Positions 13,801 through 24,042 of a stretch of DNA of 64,000 bases are shown piece by piece; within the stretch, counting starts at the first letter, position 1, and each line of letters opens with the position of its first letter. Made by a program: the position numbers and the translations under genes. The notes under the pieces are model-generated. The model did no database searches. It worked only from the letters and a program-made list of their open reading frames with translations, and was not told the DNA's origin. This DNA comes from Halicephalobus mephisto (lineage: Eukaryota; Nematoda; Chromadorea; Rhabditida; Panagrolaimidae), in contig SWDT01000005.1 of the NCBI GenBank assembly GCA_009193035.1, forward strand, positions 682,001-746,000. Direction: 5' to 3'.

Positions 13801-16800
13801 AATTGTCCTAAAATTTTATAAAATTCCCTAAATGCTTTGAAAGTTCAATAAAACCAAATTCTAAAAATTTTTATTGAAATAATTTTGTAATTGTATCCAT
13901 TTCTAATTTTTAAACATGATATGTTTTAGATAAATGGCAAAGTTTTATTTGGACTTTCTCACGTAACGGCTACGAGCAAGATTCGAGAATGCTGTGAAGG
14001 GGACGAGCTGGCTTTGCTTATCCTTCGAAGAACAGAGGCCCTTGTGAGCTTTATCCTTTGAATTTCATTATTTTTTATCTATTTTAAATTTTTAGGACGA
14101 AATGGCGACTTTGAAAAAAATTGAAAAATCTCAAGTAAGTTTAATCAAATTTATTTTTTTTTTTTTAAAAAAATCAATTTTTTTTGAACATTTTTGAAGA
14201 CAACGAGAGTCATGCCAGAGGCGTTGCTTCTCCGGACCCGGATCGAACAATGTTCACCCGCTCAATTTGGCTCATTTCGTACTTAAAAAATATGTTTATT
14301 TTTGAGATTTCTGGTAGGCGAAGACAGCTCCCAGGAAATAGAATGAGAAATTTTATCTTTTAGAATTATATATGAGGTTCTAGAATCCTTCAGAATCCAA
14401 AATTTTTCAACTTTTAGAATATCATTGGAATTTTTAAAATATAGTAAAAATTTTTAATTTTTTTTGGAATTTTGTAAAAATTTTCAGAATTTAAAATTTT
14501 TGAATTTTTAAAATTTCGAAATTTGTTAAAATTTAAAATTTTTAGAATATTATAGAAATTTAAAAATTTTTGGAATTTTATGAAATTTCAGATTCTAAAA
14601 TTTTTGAAGTTTGAAAATTTTTAGAATTTCATAAGTTTTTTGAATTTTTAGGATTTTGTAAATATTTTTTTGGAATTTCCTTAAATTCTAAAACTTCAAA
14701 ATTTGAACATCTGGAATTTTTTTGAATTTTCTATAAATTTTTAAAACATCTAAGAATTATAAAAATTTTTAAAACTTTTAAATTTTTTTAGTTTTATTTT
14801 TTTTTTTAATTTTTTGTTTTAATTTTTAGAGTTTTTTTATTTTTTTTTTAAATTTTTAGAGTTTTTTAAATTTTTTTAGTTTTGTTTTTTATTTTTAATA
14901 GTGATCGATTTTTTACAGGTGGAGGAGAAAATTAGTTCGCCGACTCCAGAATCGAGGACGCCAGAAATGCCGGGGGCTCCAAACACGCCCAGTCCGGTCC
15001 CCCCGACCTCGGCCAATCTTTCCTCTCCGAGTGTCCCAGATGGTGAGTGTTTCGAAATAAGCCCTCATTTGTGTCTTGTGACGTTTTTTTTGTTTTACGT
15101 ATTTTAGAATTTTAAAATTTTGAACGTTTTTAAAAAACTTATGAAGCGCAACAGATTCCCATTGGAGAATACTCAAATCGATTCTTTTAAACAGAAAATG
15201 TTTGTCCTACTCTTTAATTTGAATGGACAAACTCATTCAAGCTCGCCTCAGGCTGCCTTTTTCGGCACACACAAGTTGCCAGAGAACCTGCCGACTTCCC
15301 CCCTCGTGTGCCAGTCGACAACAACGATGAAGGCACTTTTAGAATTTATTTTTTAAAAAATCCTAAAAATAATAAAAAATTTATTTTCTTCATTAAAAAA
15401 AATAATTAAGTTGAAATTTATTTTTTTTTAATTTTCACAAAAAAATATTTTTTATTTTTGAGAATTTTGGAATTTTTTTTGAAATGATTTTTTAAATTTT
15501 GTTAATTTTTGAATATTGTGGTTTTTTGAAAGTTTTCAATTCCCGCCAAAAATGAAAAAACTGGCAACTTTATACAAAAACTCATCCGTTTTTTAGTTTT
15601 TGGAATATTCTAGAAATTCATGTTAAATCTATTTTGTTAATTTTTAGAATAATATGATTTTTTGAAAGTTTTAAATTCCCGCCAAAAAAGCGAAAACTTT
15701 TAAAATCCTAAAAAATGATAAATTTGACAAGTCGTTACAAAAGTTGACTCGTTTTTTTCTTATTTTTATGATTGCTTTGGGAATTTTTAGAAATTCAAGT
15801 TAAGAAAATTTCAAAAAAACGTGCATTTTTACTTTTCTAAATAATATACTTTTGAATTCCCGCGCAAAGGAAGCGAGCTTTGTTGGTGGAAAAAGTGGTA
15901 AGCTTAATAACTGGATTCGAAGCCGACTCGCTCTGTCCTCACTCGCGCTTTTTTCACAATCCTAAAATTTTATAAAAAATCCTCAAAGATTTCTTCCAAG
16001 ATTATTTTTAATTTTTAATTTTTGTTTTTTTGTAACAGTACGTGTGTATTTTACATTTACGATATATTAATTTGACTTTGTTAACGGCGAATTTCCAGGT
16101 GCTGTCACGCGGAAGAAATCGACGACTCAGATGGAGCGGACGGGCCCCATAGAGACGGGTAAAGAAACCTGGATTGAAATAGACAAAGATGGAAAAGGAC
16201 TTGGATTAAGTATTGTTGGAGGTTCCGATACTGTACTTGGAACAGTTGTCGTTCATGAAGTCTACAACGATGGAGCCGCTGCTGTCGATGGAAGACTGAA
16301 ACCAGGGGACCAGCTTCTGGAGGTTTGATTTCGAATTATTTGCTTTATATAACGTTGATTTTCAGGTGAATGGGTCTAGTTTACGTGATGTGTCACATGA
16401 ACAAGCCATCTCGATTCTCAGGAGAACTCCCCCGAAAGTGAAACTGCTGGTTTATAGGGACGTTAATCTGCAAATGAGTCTGCTGGATCCGACTCAGATT
16501 TACAATATATTCTCAATTGAGCTTCAGAAGAAACCTGGTAGAGGCCTCGGATTGTCAATTGTCGGAAGGAAAAACGAGCCCGGTGTTTATGTGAGTGAAA
16601 TTGTGAAAGGCGGAGTGGCAGAACAAGACGGCAGATTGATGCAAGGAGACCAGGTTTATTTTTATTTAAAAACTTCCGAAAATAATGCTTTTACAGATTC
16701 TTGCTGTAAACAACCAAGATGTAACAAATTCAATGCAAGAAGATGTTGCAACAATGTTAAAGGTAAATATTTGCTTCTGGCAATGAAAAAAAAATTTTTT

Positions 16801-18006
16801 TACTGGATTAATTTAATAAAAGTGTCCATTTTCAGACTTGTACTGGACGGGTAGCTCTTAAAATTGGCCGTTGGAAATTGACAGAAACGGCAAATAGGGT
16901 CCACGCAGCAGCACCTCCATCAATGTCGCCATTACTTGCCAGAGGCAGTAACAGTAATGCAGTGCTGGGTAACAACAATGAAGGGGGTCCAACTCCAACT
17001 ACCCCACGAACAAAGGAACCAAAAGAAAACGGATTGAAAGAGGAAAGGTCAGATGTACCTCCTCCTGCTCCTTCGGGCTGGCCTCAAGGCATGCCTGAAG
17101 TCACGATTCAGGACGAAAATCAGGTTGTTGTTCATCCTGATCTCTCTCCGGTCACAGAAGAACCAGGAAGTCAAAACGACCTTAAAAGTCTTGTGGAAGT
17201 TGTAGAACCTCCCTCAACACCCCTTCCGATGAAGGATATCACCATTAATCCTGAATGGCACGAAGAAGGCAGTGATGATGTCCTTATTTCGTTGAAAAAG
17301 ATTGATGGGCAACAATGGGGAATGGGAATCGGAAAAAGAGCCAGAGGCATTTTGATAACATCCCTTCAGCCTGGATCTACAGCGGCTGAAAAACTGAAAG
17401 TTGGAGACAGGATAATGGCCGTAAATGGAGAGAAAATAACAGATCAGGTAATTATTAAACAACAGTGGAATTATTATTTTATTTTTTTGGAGAATTTTGA
17501 AATTTTAAGTTTATTGAAAATTTTAAAATTTTTTGAAAGTTTATCTAATTTTCAAGAAGCTTCCAGAATACCTTTGGGATTTTTAGAACGTTCTAGAACT
17601 TATTTGAAATTGTTGAATTTGCCCATAATTGATATTTTCAGAATTTTCTGTAAGATCCGAAAATTCACGTCGAGACAATTTTGTAATAATGCTAATTTTC
17701 CTTTTTCGCAATAGTACTAGAATTTCGCAACTTTTTGATTCTTTCAGAATTTTGAAATTTTAGTTTTTAAAATTAGAAATTTCCAGTTTTAGAGTTTTTT
17801 GAAATTCATTGAAAATTTTCGGATTTTTAAAGTTATTTGGAAATTCTTTTTGAGATAATTCCATAAAGTCAATTTCCGCTTTTATAATAGTATGTTAATC
17901 GATATTTTTTCAGCATTCGGCTGTGACTCTTGTTAAGGCTTCAGGAAATTGCGTCGTACTCCAGGTGGCGAGACCAGGCAACAGACCGACTTCTGGAAAT
18001 TTGTAA
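1872..18006 (+). CDS. mpz-1: Multi-PDZ scaffold protein (MPZ-1/MUPP1-like), 19 exons, 1811 aa
   Basis: Exons: 1872-2349, 3153-3673, 4150-4755, 6748-6855, 7177-7245, 7727-7837, 7931-8292, 9321-9419, 9477-9681, 10674-10811, 11642-12820, 13930-14043, 14096-14134, 14919-15042, 16099-16322, 16366-16653, 16697-16762, 16836-17447, 17914-18006. Every junction keeps frame; the total is 5436 nt. Nine PDZ domains are readable, roughly at residues 137-222, 264-365, 441-528, 670-755, 967-1060, 1240-1325, 1408-1490, 1510-1590 and 1727-1811. Carboxylate-binding loops are mostly GLGI or GLGL; the ninth is divergent (WGMGIG) and runs to the C-terminus. Linkers are Pro/Ser/Lys rich, with a hexapeptide repeat between PDZ5 and PDZ6. 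MUPP1/PATJ-type scaffolds gather receptors and channels at membranes; C. elegans MPZ-1 is known to bind a serotonin receptor. The start is the first Met after the acceptor at 1860. Exon 6 (weak acceptor) is the least certain piece. Confidence 0.9.
7340..7720. repeat. Tandem intronic duplication, period about 215 bp
   Basis: The block GCGTTTGCTCCTGATTTTTC occurs at about 7347 and again at about 7540, each time followed by the same AT-rich stretch. A partial third copy (ATTACGAAATAGGAGC) begins near 7672. The array sits in the intron before the 7727-7837 exon. Confidence 0.75.
8340..8760. repeat. Three-copy tandem repeat in a PDZ-gene intron, unit about 145 bp
   Basis: Cores CCCGGGCAAGAGCGAGTAGG start at 8359 and 8511, with a variant at 8653. 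The core is shared with the array at 868-1400. The intervening sequence is nearly identical in the first two units. Confidence 0.8.
11262..11520. repeat. Copy 1 of a 250-bp intronic repeat
   Basis: This stretch in the intron before the 11642 exon is almost identical to 15535-15790 in the intron before the 16099 exon. Shared landmarks are CTGGCAACTTTATACAAAAA, TCTAGAAATTCATGTTAAAT and GACAAGTCGTTACAAAAGTT. Two introns of one gene therefore carry the same insertion or duplication in the same orientation. Confidence 0.85.
15535..15790. repeat. Copy 2 of the 250-bp intronic repeat
   Basis: Direct copy of 11262-11520, with a few substitutions and small indels near its start. It is followed at 15859 by a diverged copy of the CCCGCGCAA core. 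Confidence 0.85.
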
Positions 18007-19462
18007 ATTTGAAGAAATCGTGCCAAATAATTTTCTCAATTTCTACATCTTCTATCTCAAAAAATCGAAATTCACATGCCAAATTCTCGTGTTTGAAAAT
18101 ATAGTTTATAAATTGAGGATCAGAATTGTACATATTGTGGAAAAACAGAAATTTACAGTAATCGATGAAAGGGCAATTTGGAGAAACTTAAAATCACAAA
18201 TTTGTAGTAGTAATCGTCGGAAATACTGGAAAAAGTACTTTGGAAATTTTGTAGAAATAATTTTTTTAAATTTAATTATTTCTATTAAGTCACAATAATT
18301 GGATAAAGTTACGAAATATCGTAATTGTTTATTTCTGAATTTTACTAGATATTATTAGTTTTGTAAGATTATGAAAAATACTAATTTTTACAGTTTTCGG
18401 TCTCGACTGGAAAATTAGAAAAATTCGTGTTGGGAGAATTTTTAGAGATTTCTACAGTAGTATTATTAAAACTAAAAAATGCCAAATTTTAGTTTTCGGT
18501 CTCGACTGGAAAATTAAAAAAATTCGTGTTGGGAGAATTTTTAGAAATTTTGTAATTAGCGTTTTTGTTTCGTAATAATATACTTGGAGATTTTTTATAA
18601 ACATACGTAAGTCAAATTTAATAATTTTTGGTCTCGACTCGAAAGTTATGAAATTTTTGTCTAACATTTCCGATTTAATAATAATGTATTTTGAACTTTT
18701 GAAATACCATAATTAAATTTTCGAAAGTAATTGCAAAATTAAAAAAATTTATTTTATAAAATTAAAAAATAATTACAGTAATATCAGAAAACAAAGGAAC
18801 TAATTTATTAAAAAACAAATTTAGAATTTTTTATTTTTCAAAAATTTAAAATTTAAAAATTTATAAAATTTGAAACTTTTTAAATTACAAAAATCAGAAA
18901 AATTTGGAAAATTAAAATTTAATAAAGATTTTAAAATTTTTTTGTAAAAAGTTGAAAAATTTGAATTTAATAAAAATTTAAAAAATTTGAATTTTATAAA
19001 GATTTTTGAAATTTGAATTTTATAAAAATTAAAAAATTTAGGTTTTATAAAAATAAAGAATTTTGGATTTTATAAAAATTTAAAAAATTTGAATTTTACA
19101 AAGATTTTTGAAATTTGAATTTTATAAAAATTTAAATTTAATAAAAATTTTTAAAATTTGGATTTTACAAAGATTTTTTAAATTTGAATCTGTAAAAATT
19201 TAAAAGATTTGAATTTAATAAAGATTTTTAAAATTTTCTTTTGTAAAAAGTTGGAAAACAACTACAGTAATGTTCGGAAACGGAATGACTGGGCGGTTAG
19301 TGGTCAGAGACCTTGTTTGAGCCCTTTTCTCGAGTGCCAGCTGTCCTCGTTAATTTGCTTCTAGGAGGTACCAGTCTCACCTCGATGTCGGTTGAATAAT
19401 TGCTCCTGTTGGATTTATTTTTTACTTTTTTCACGCGGATTAAGTCGTGTTTTTTACTCCAG
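18007..19462. other. Intergenic, AT-rich, with dispersed 50-bp motif
   Basis: Gap between the PDZ gene stop and the acceptor of the next gene. Two direct copies of a GGTCTCGACTGGAAAATTA-type motif lie at about 18398 and 18497, and a third, diverged copy at about 18617. The last 170 bp (19285-19460) are GC-richer and probably hold the promoter or outron of the next gene. No RNA gene was recognised. Confidence 0.5.
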
Positions 19463-19478
19463 AGACAGCGATGTTTCA

Positions 19479-22400
19479 ATGGGCCATGAGTGGAGAAAAT
19501 ATCCGAATTCTTTCGTCGTAAGTCCACCTGAACGTCCATCAAGAAACAAATTAACTCGTAAGTGATTTTATTCAATTAATTATTCTATTTTTTTAAAATT
19601 ATAATCATATAAAAAATTTTCAGCATTTAATGGAAATTTTTTAAAATTAAAAGAAATTTAAAATTTTTTAAAATTAAAAAAAATTTAAAATTTTTTAAAA
19701 TATTCGAAATTTTTCAAAATTAAAAGAAATTAAAAATTTTTTAAAATATTCGAAATTTTTCAAAATTAAAAGGAATTAAAAATTTTTTTCAAAATTAAAA
19801 AAAAATTAGAATTTTTAAAAATATTCAAAATTTTTAATTTTTCAAAATTAAAACAAATTAAAAATTTTTTAAAATTAAAATAAATAAATTTTTTAAAATA
19901 TTCAAAATTTATCAATTTTTTAAAATAATTTTATTTTTTTATTTTTTTTATAAAATTAGCTTCAAGATGATGTTTAAGAATTTTTGTTTTTAATTTTATA
20001 TTTTTAGAAACAGAAAATTTGGCATTTTCGAAAACTCTGCCGGCTTCCAGAAGGGATGAAGCGGCTTCTTTGGCCGAGTTACTGAGGAACCAAGCCCAGG
20101 CTCTGGGAAAATCCAAATCTCAGCCGAGCCTTCTGGAGACCATTGAAAAAAGCAAAATTGAATTCGCCAAAAGGGCTCGAGATAAACTATCTGTAGAATT
20201 GGAACTTTTGCTTCAAAAAAAACAGATTTTGATCGACATCCTCAGATTGCGAAATTCCACAAATAAGAGATTTTTGGAACAACCTGAATTTGTTAAAATT
20301 TTGAAAAATTACGGTATCTATGATATTCTTTCTGTAAAATTAAATCAAATAATTTCTGTTTTGAAAGAATCCAACGGAACTGTCGAGTAAGTTTTCATTT
20401 TTTAATTTTAAAAAAAATTTGAACTTTTATTTTTTTTAAATTTTACTAAAATTTAAATTTTTATTTTCTTTAATTTTACAGAAATTTGAATTTTTATTTT
20501 TATTTAATTTTACAAAAATTTAAATTTTTTTTTAACTTTTACAAAAATTTGAATTTTTTTTTAAATTTTACAAGAAATTTGAATTTTTATTTTTTTTAAT
20601 TTTAAAAAAATTTGAGATTTTTTACTTTTTCGTGTTAGGACCATTTGGGTTTTATTTTCAGTGATTTTTAGTATTTCTAAATCATTGATAAAAATTTATT
20701 TTTAACGAATTTTGTAATAAATAGAACATTTAGAAACCAAAAAACTTATTTTTACTACAGTAATCTTGGATTTGTTTAAGTTATGAGTTATGATTATTTT
20801 GTCAGCATTTTAAACGGAATTTCCTCAATCTATCGATTGCCGTAATTGCAATAATGTAATTGTTTTGTTTTTTATTAAGGCTAGACAGAAAAATAATATA
20901 AAACAACATTAATAACGTAAGTGCAACACCCAAGGAACACAGACTAAAAAAAGTACAGTATAACTTGGATATAAGATACCCCGTTATAACATATCTCTTG
21001 TTATGGCTACAGTCTGAGTATGTTTGGTTAGTCTAATTTCATATTTATCCCTGATATAACATATCCTTTCTCATAACATACGATTTGCTCTGTCCCAAAG
21101 GAGTATCTTATATCCAAGTTCGATTGTATATAGAACTAGGTATTTTGTAATTATTTAAAAAAAAGTATGATACAGTAGAACTTGGATATAAGATACCCCC
21201 GCTATAACATATCTCTTGTTATGGCATACGGTGTGAGTGAGTTTGGTTAGTCTGCTTTCAAATTTGCCCCTACTATAATATATTATTTCTCATAACATAC
21301 ACTTTCCCCGGTCCCAAGGGGGTATTTTATATCCAAGTTCGATTGTATATAGAACTAGGTATTTTGTAATTATTTAAAAAAAAGTATGATACAGTAGAAC
21401 TTGGATATGAGATATCTCCGCTATAATTTATCTCTTGTTATAGCATACGGTCTGAGTGAGTTTTGTTAGTCTGCCTTCAAATTTACTCCGCTATAATATA
21501 TCCTTCCTTATAACATACGATTTGCTCTGTCCCAAAGGAGTATCTTATATCCAAGTTCGACTGTATCTTCTTTTATGCTCTTCGACAGAGGATTGTTTAG
21601 CCTCTAGTGTTTTGACCATCTTCAATCGTGGAGACTACACATCCGCAACAGCAATTAATAGTGGTTCTGAACAGTTGATCATTTTTTCTAAAGCTTGTCA
21701 ATGATATAGGATAGATAACCAAAATCTTCAAATTTACGATTATATACTCCAAACTTTTTTCAATCCCTTGACTCACTAGTAGTTGATCTACTTCTATCAC
21801 TACACAAAAAGCGTAACTTTTGACTTCGTAACAATTACAAAGTGTAACACAATCGTCACATTTTTCGTGAATATTTGACTTTTGTGATCCAAATTGTGAC
21901 GTAGTAGTGACGATTTATATTTGTTATTGAGGTAAAAATTAGTTTTTGTGCATTGATAACGGTGGATTGTATATGATATATGGATACATTGAAACAGGTT
22001 TGGTGTATCTGATACATTAAATCCAATGTATAGTTACATTAAGATCACACAAAAAAATAACTTTTAAACCAGTAACAATTATAAAATATGAAAAAACGTA
22101 AGAATCGTCACATTTTTCGTGAAAATTTGACATTCGTGATCAAAATTACAACTTAATAGTGACGATTTGCATTTATTCCTGAACTATAATTTATGCTTTT
22201 TTGTGTAGATATATGTTTTTAACCTAAAGTTCTAAATTGAAAAATAAAATTTTACTGCAAAACATTCATTATTTCGCAACTAAATAACTCCATAATAATA
22301 GAGTGTATTAAGTATTTTTCTGCAAAAATAGATCTAAATGGTTATTACTAGGTACGAAGATGGAAAAAATTGTAAAATACACTGTAATAACTAAGTAGCA

Positions 22401-23781
22401 ACGAAAAGTAGATTTAGTAGTAATTCTAAAAACTGATAAATTTATGGTCCTAACACGAAAAAGTAAAAAATCTTAAGATTTTTTATTTTGAGTGAATTGG
22501 AGAACTGACAGAGATTATCATCTCTTCACTAATTCTAAAAACTAATAAATTTGTGATCCTAACACGAAAAAAGTGAAAAATCTTAAGATTTCTTATTTTG
22601 AGTGAATTGGAAAACTGTGACAGAAAAATGTTTTTTTTTTTCGAATTTTACTTTTAACATTTTAAATAATCTGATATTTTTTTAGTTTCAAAGGATTCAT
22701 CGACTGTCTGAAAAAAGCCCAAGCCGTGCCTTCGTTCGTCATCCAGAAACCTCGGGAAATGACCCCGATCGGACCTCTAGTTTCCTGGACTCTTCCTCCA
22801 CTGCCGGTGGGTGTTTATTTAAATTCTGAATTTTTTTAAACTTTTAAAATTTAACTTTTTAGCCAATTTACGGGAAACACGAAACTGAAGTTAATCGATG
22901 GACAGAAAAAGAGTGGGAAAAGTATTGTACGTTCATTTTTTATTAAAATTAAATTTAAACAATTTTCGTTTAAGTAATTTTTGAGCCAGATGTTTTTGGT
23001 AAAAATATCTAGATTACGGTATTTAGTTAAAGCCGTAGGAGATAATACAAAATTCTGAAATGTAAAAATTCATCGGACATTTTTGGAACTTTATAAAATT
23101 ACTTAAATATTAACACACGGAGATTCGGTTGTAAGAAATACAGTATATTATGGAGTTTGAAGTTCTGAATCGAATGGGATATAACATTCCAGAATCCAAT
23201 CATTTTTGGAATATGGAAATTGGACTGAAAAAGTTCCTGATACAGCATTTGAAAAAAGATCATAAACCAGAATTGTCAATTTCGAACTGATTCTAATTCG
23301 AAAATTGAGAATTCTAATTCGAAAATTGAGGATTCTAATTCGAAAATTAAGGATTCTAATTCGAAAATTAAGGATTCTAATTCGAAAATTGAGGATTCTA
23401 ATTCGAAAATTAAGGATTCTAATTCAAACCGGACCGTTCGAATTCGAAAATCAAGAAGTTCGAACTCCATAATATACTGTATTGCTTACAACCGAATCTC
23501 TGTGTTAATATTTAAGTAATTTTTGGTCCCGATTGGAAAATTCAGAAATTTCGTGTTGAGACAACTTGTTCATAATTTAATTCTGAAATTTTTATAATAT
23601 CACTATTTTATGACTTTCTAAAATCATAAACATTAAATTTCTCACTTTTTGTATCAATTGGAAAATTCCAAAATTTTTTGAAAGCATTTGTTTATAATTT
23701 AGTGTTAAAATTCATACTTTTTAGTTTTATGATTGATTAACTGACGATTTCCGTTTTTTAGATGCCGAAGAAGAGGAATGA
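19479..23781 (+). CDS. Unrecognised helical protein, 220 aa
   Basis: Exons: 19479-19557, 20008-20386, 22686-22806, 22863-22926, 23762-23781. All phases match and the total is 663 nt. The acceptor AG at 19461-19462 lies 16 bases before the start ATG. The protein opens with a basic, proline-containing segment (MGHEWRKYPN). Next comes a long charged helical region (about residues 40-150, rich in Lys, Glu and Leu), then a conserved-looking stretch with TPIGPLVSWTLPPLP, and it ends in an acidic tail (YYAEEEE). There is no signal peptide and no membrane segment. I do not recognise the family and assign no function. Introns 2 and 4 carry large foldback repeats. Confidence refers to the gene being real. 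Confidence 0.75.
20954..21565. repeat. Three tandem foldback (palindromic) elements, 175-177 bp each
   Basis: Units 20954-21128, 21171-21347 and 21390-21565. Each begins TACAGTA(G/T)AACTTGGATA and ends in the near reverse complement TATCCAAGTTCGA(C/T)TGTA, bounded by TA dinucleotides. The 42-bp spacers are identical and contain TAGAACTAGGTATTTTGTAA. The unit ends resemble TA-inserting MITE termini of the Tc1/pogo type (inference). The same array occurs in reverse orientation at 51001-51614. Confidence 0.85.
21801..21952. mobile_element. CACA-MITE copy 1
   Basis: Starts TACACAAAAAGCGTAACTTT and ends TTTTTGTGCA, giving short terminal inverted repeats. Internally it shares CGTCACATTTTTCGTGAA and TAGTGACGATTT with the copies at 22046 and 28125. 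No coding capacity. Confidence 0.65.
22046..22207. mobile_element. CACA-MITE copy 2
   Basis: Starts CACACAAAAAAATAAC and ends CTTTTTTGTGTA. It is in the same orientation as the copy at 21801 and shares the internal CGTCACATTTTTCGTGAA block. Confidence 0.7.
23097..23522. mobile_element. Foldback element with an internal 21-bp minisatellite
   Basis: Arms of about 60 bp (23097-23158 and 23463-23522) are near-perfect reverse complements; both contain a form of GAGATTCGGTTGTAAG. Between them, at about 23285-23430, lie seven or so copies of a 21-bp unit, GATTCTAATTCGAAAATTGAG. It lies in the last intron of the 220-aa gene. The minus-strand frame through the minisatellite is a repeat artefact. Confidence 0.8.
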
Positions 23782-24042
23782 TCTGAGCAAATATCCCCGG
23801 GCTTTCGTTGACCTTTCCTTCGACAACTTGTTCGATATATCAATCAAAATTCCCTGAGGATTTTTTCGCAAAAAAGTGTCAATGAGGAAATGATGATATT
23901 CTGAAAACAACTGTTGTGGTGGGGGAGTGAATTTTTTTGTTTTTTGAACATCTGGATTGTTTGTCATTTGATCATTTAGAAAATATTTTTTCTTTTGCGT
24001 CAAAAAAAAATAAAAAATTTATGATTTAAATTTTTTGAAAAA

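Larger units (their letters stand above)
20616..22472. mobile_element. 1.86-kb segment bounded by perfect 28-bp inverted repeats
   Basis: The outer repeat is 20616-20643 and its exact reverse complement is 22445-22472 (inner part TTCGTGTTAGGACCA and its complement). A further, diverged copy of the right end is at about 22552. Inside lie the three-unit foldback array (20954-21565) and two CACA-MITEs (21801-21952 and 22046-22207). No transposase frame is visible, so this is a non-autonomous or composite insertion inside an intron. Confidence 0.6.

Noticed and set aside
14190..14290. GC-rich stretch with GGATCGAAC, checked as a tRNA
   Set aside because: No cloverleaf can be drawn: no D-arm or acceptor pairing at the right spacing. 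No tRNA or rRNA gene was found anywhere in the window.
19297..19575. Minus-strand 92-codon frame
   Set aside because: It overlaps the first exon of the 220-aa gene, whose frame joins in phase to the next exon; the minus frame has no recognised similarity or splice support.
23276..23470. Minus-strand 64-codon frame with repeated FELES/IFELE units
   Set aside because: It is the translation of the 21-bp minisatellite inside the foldback element. It has no proper start and no splice context.
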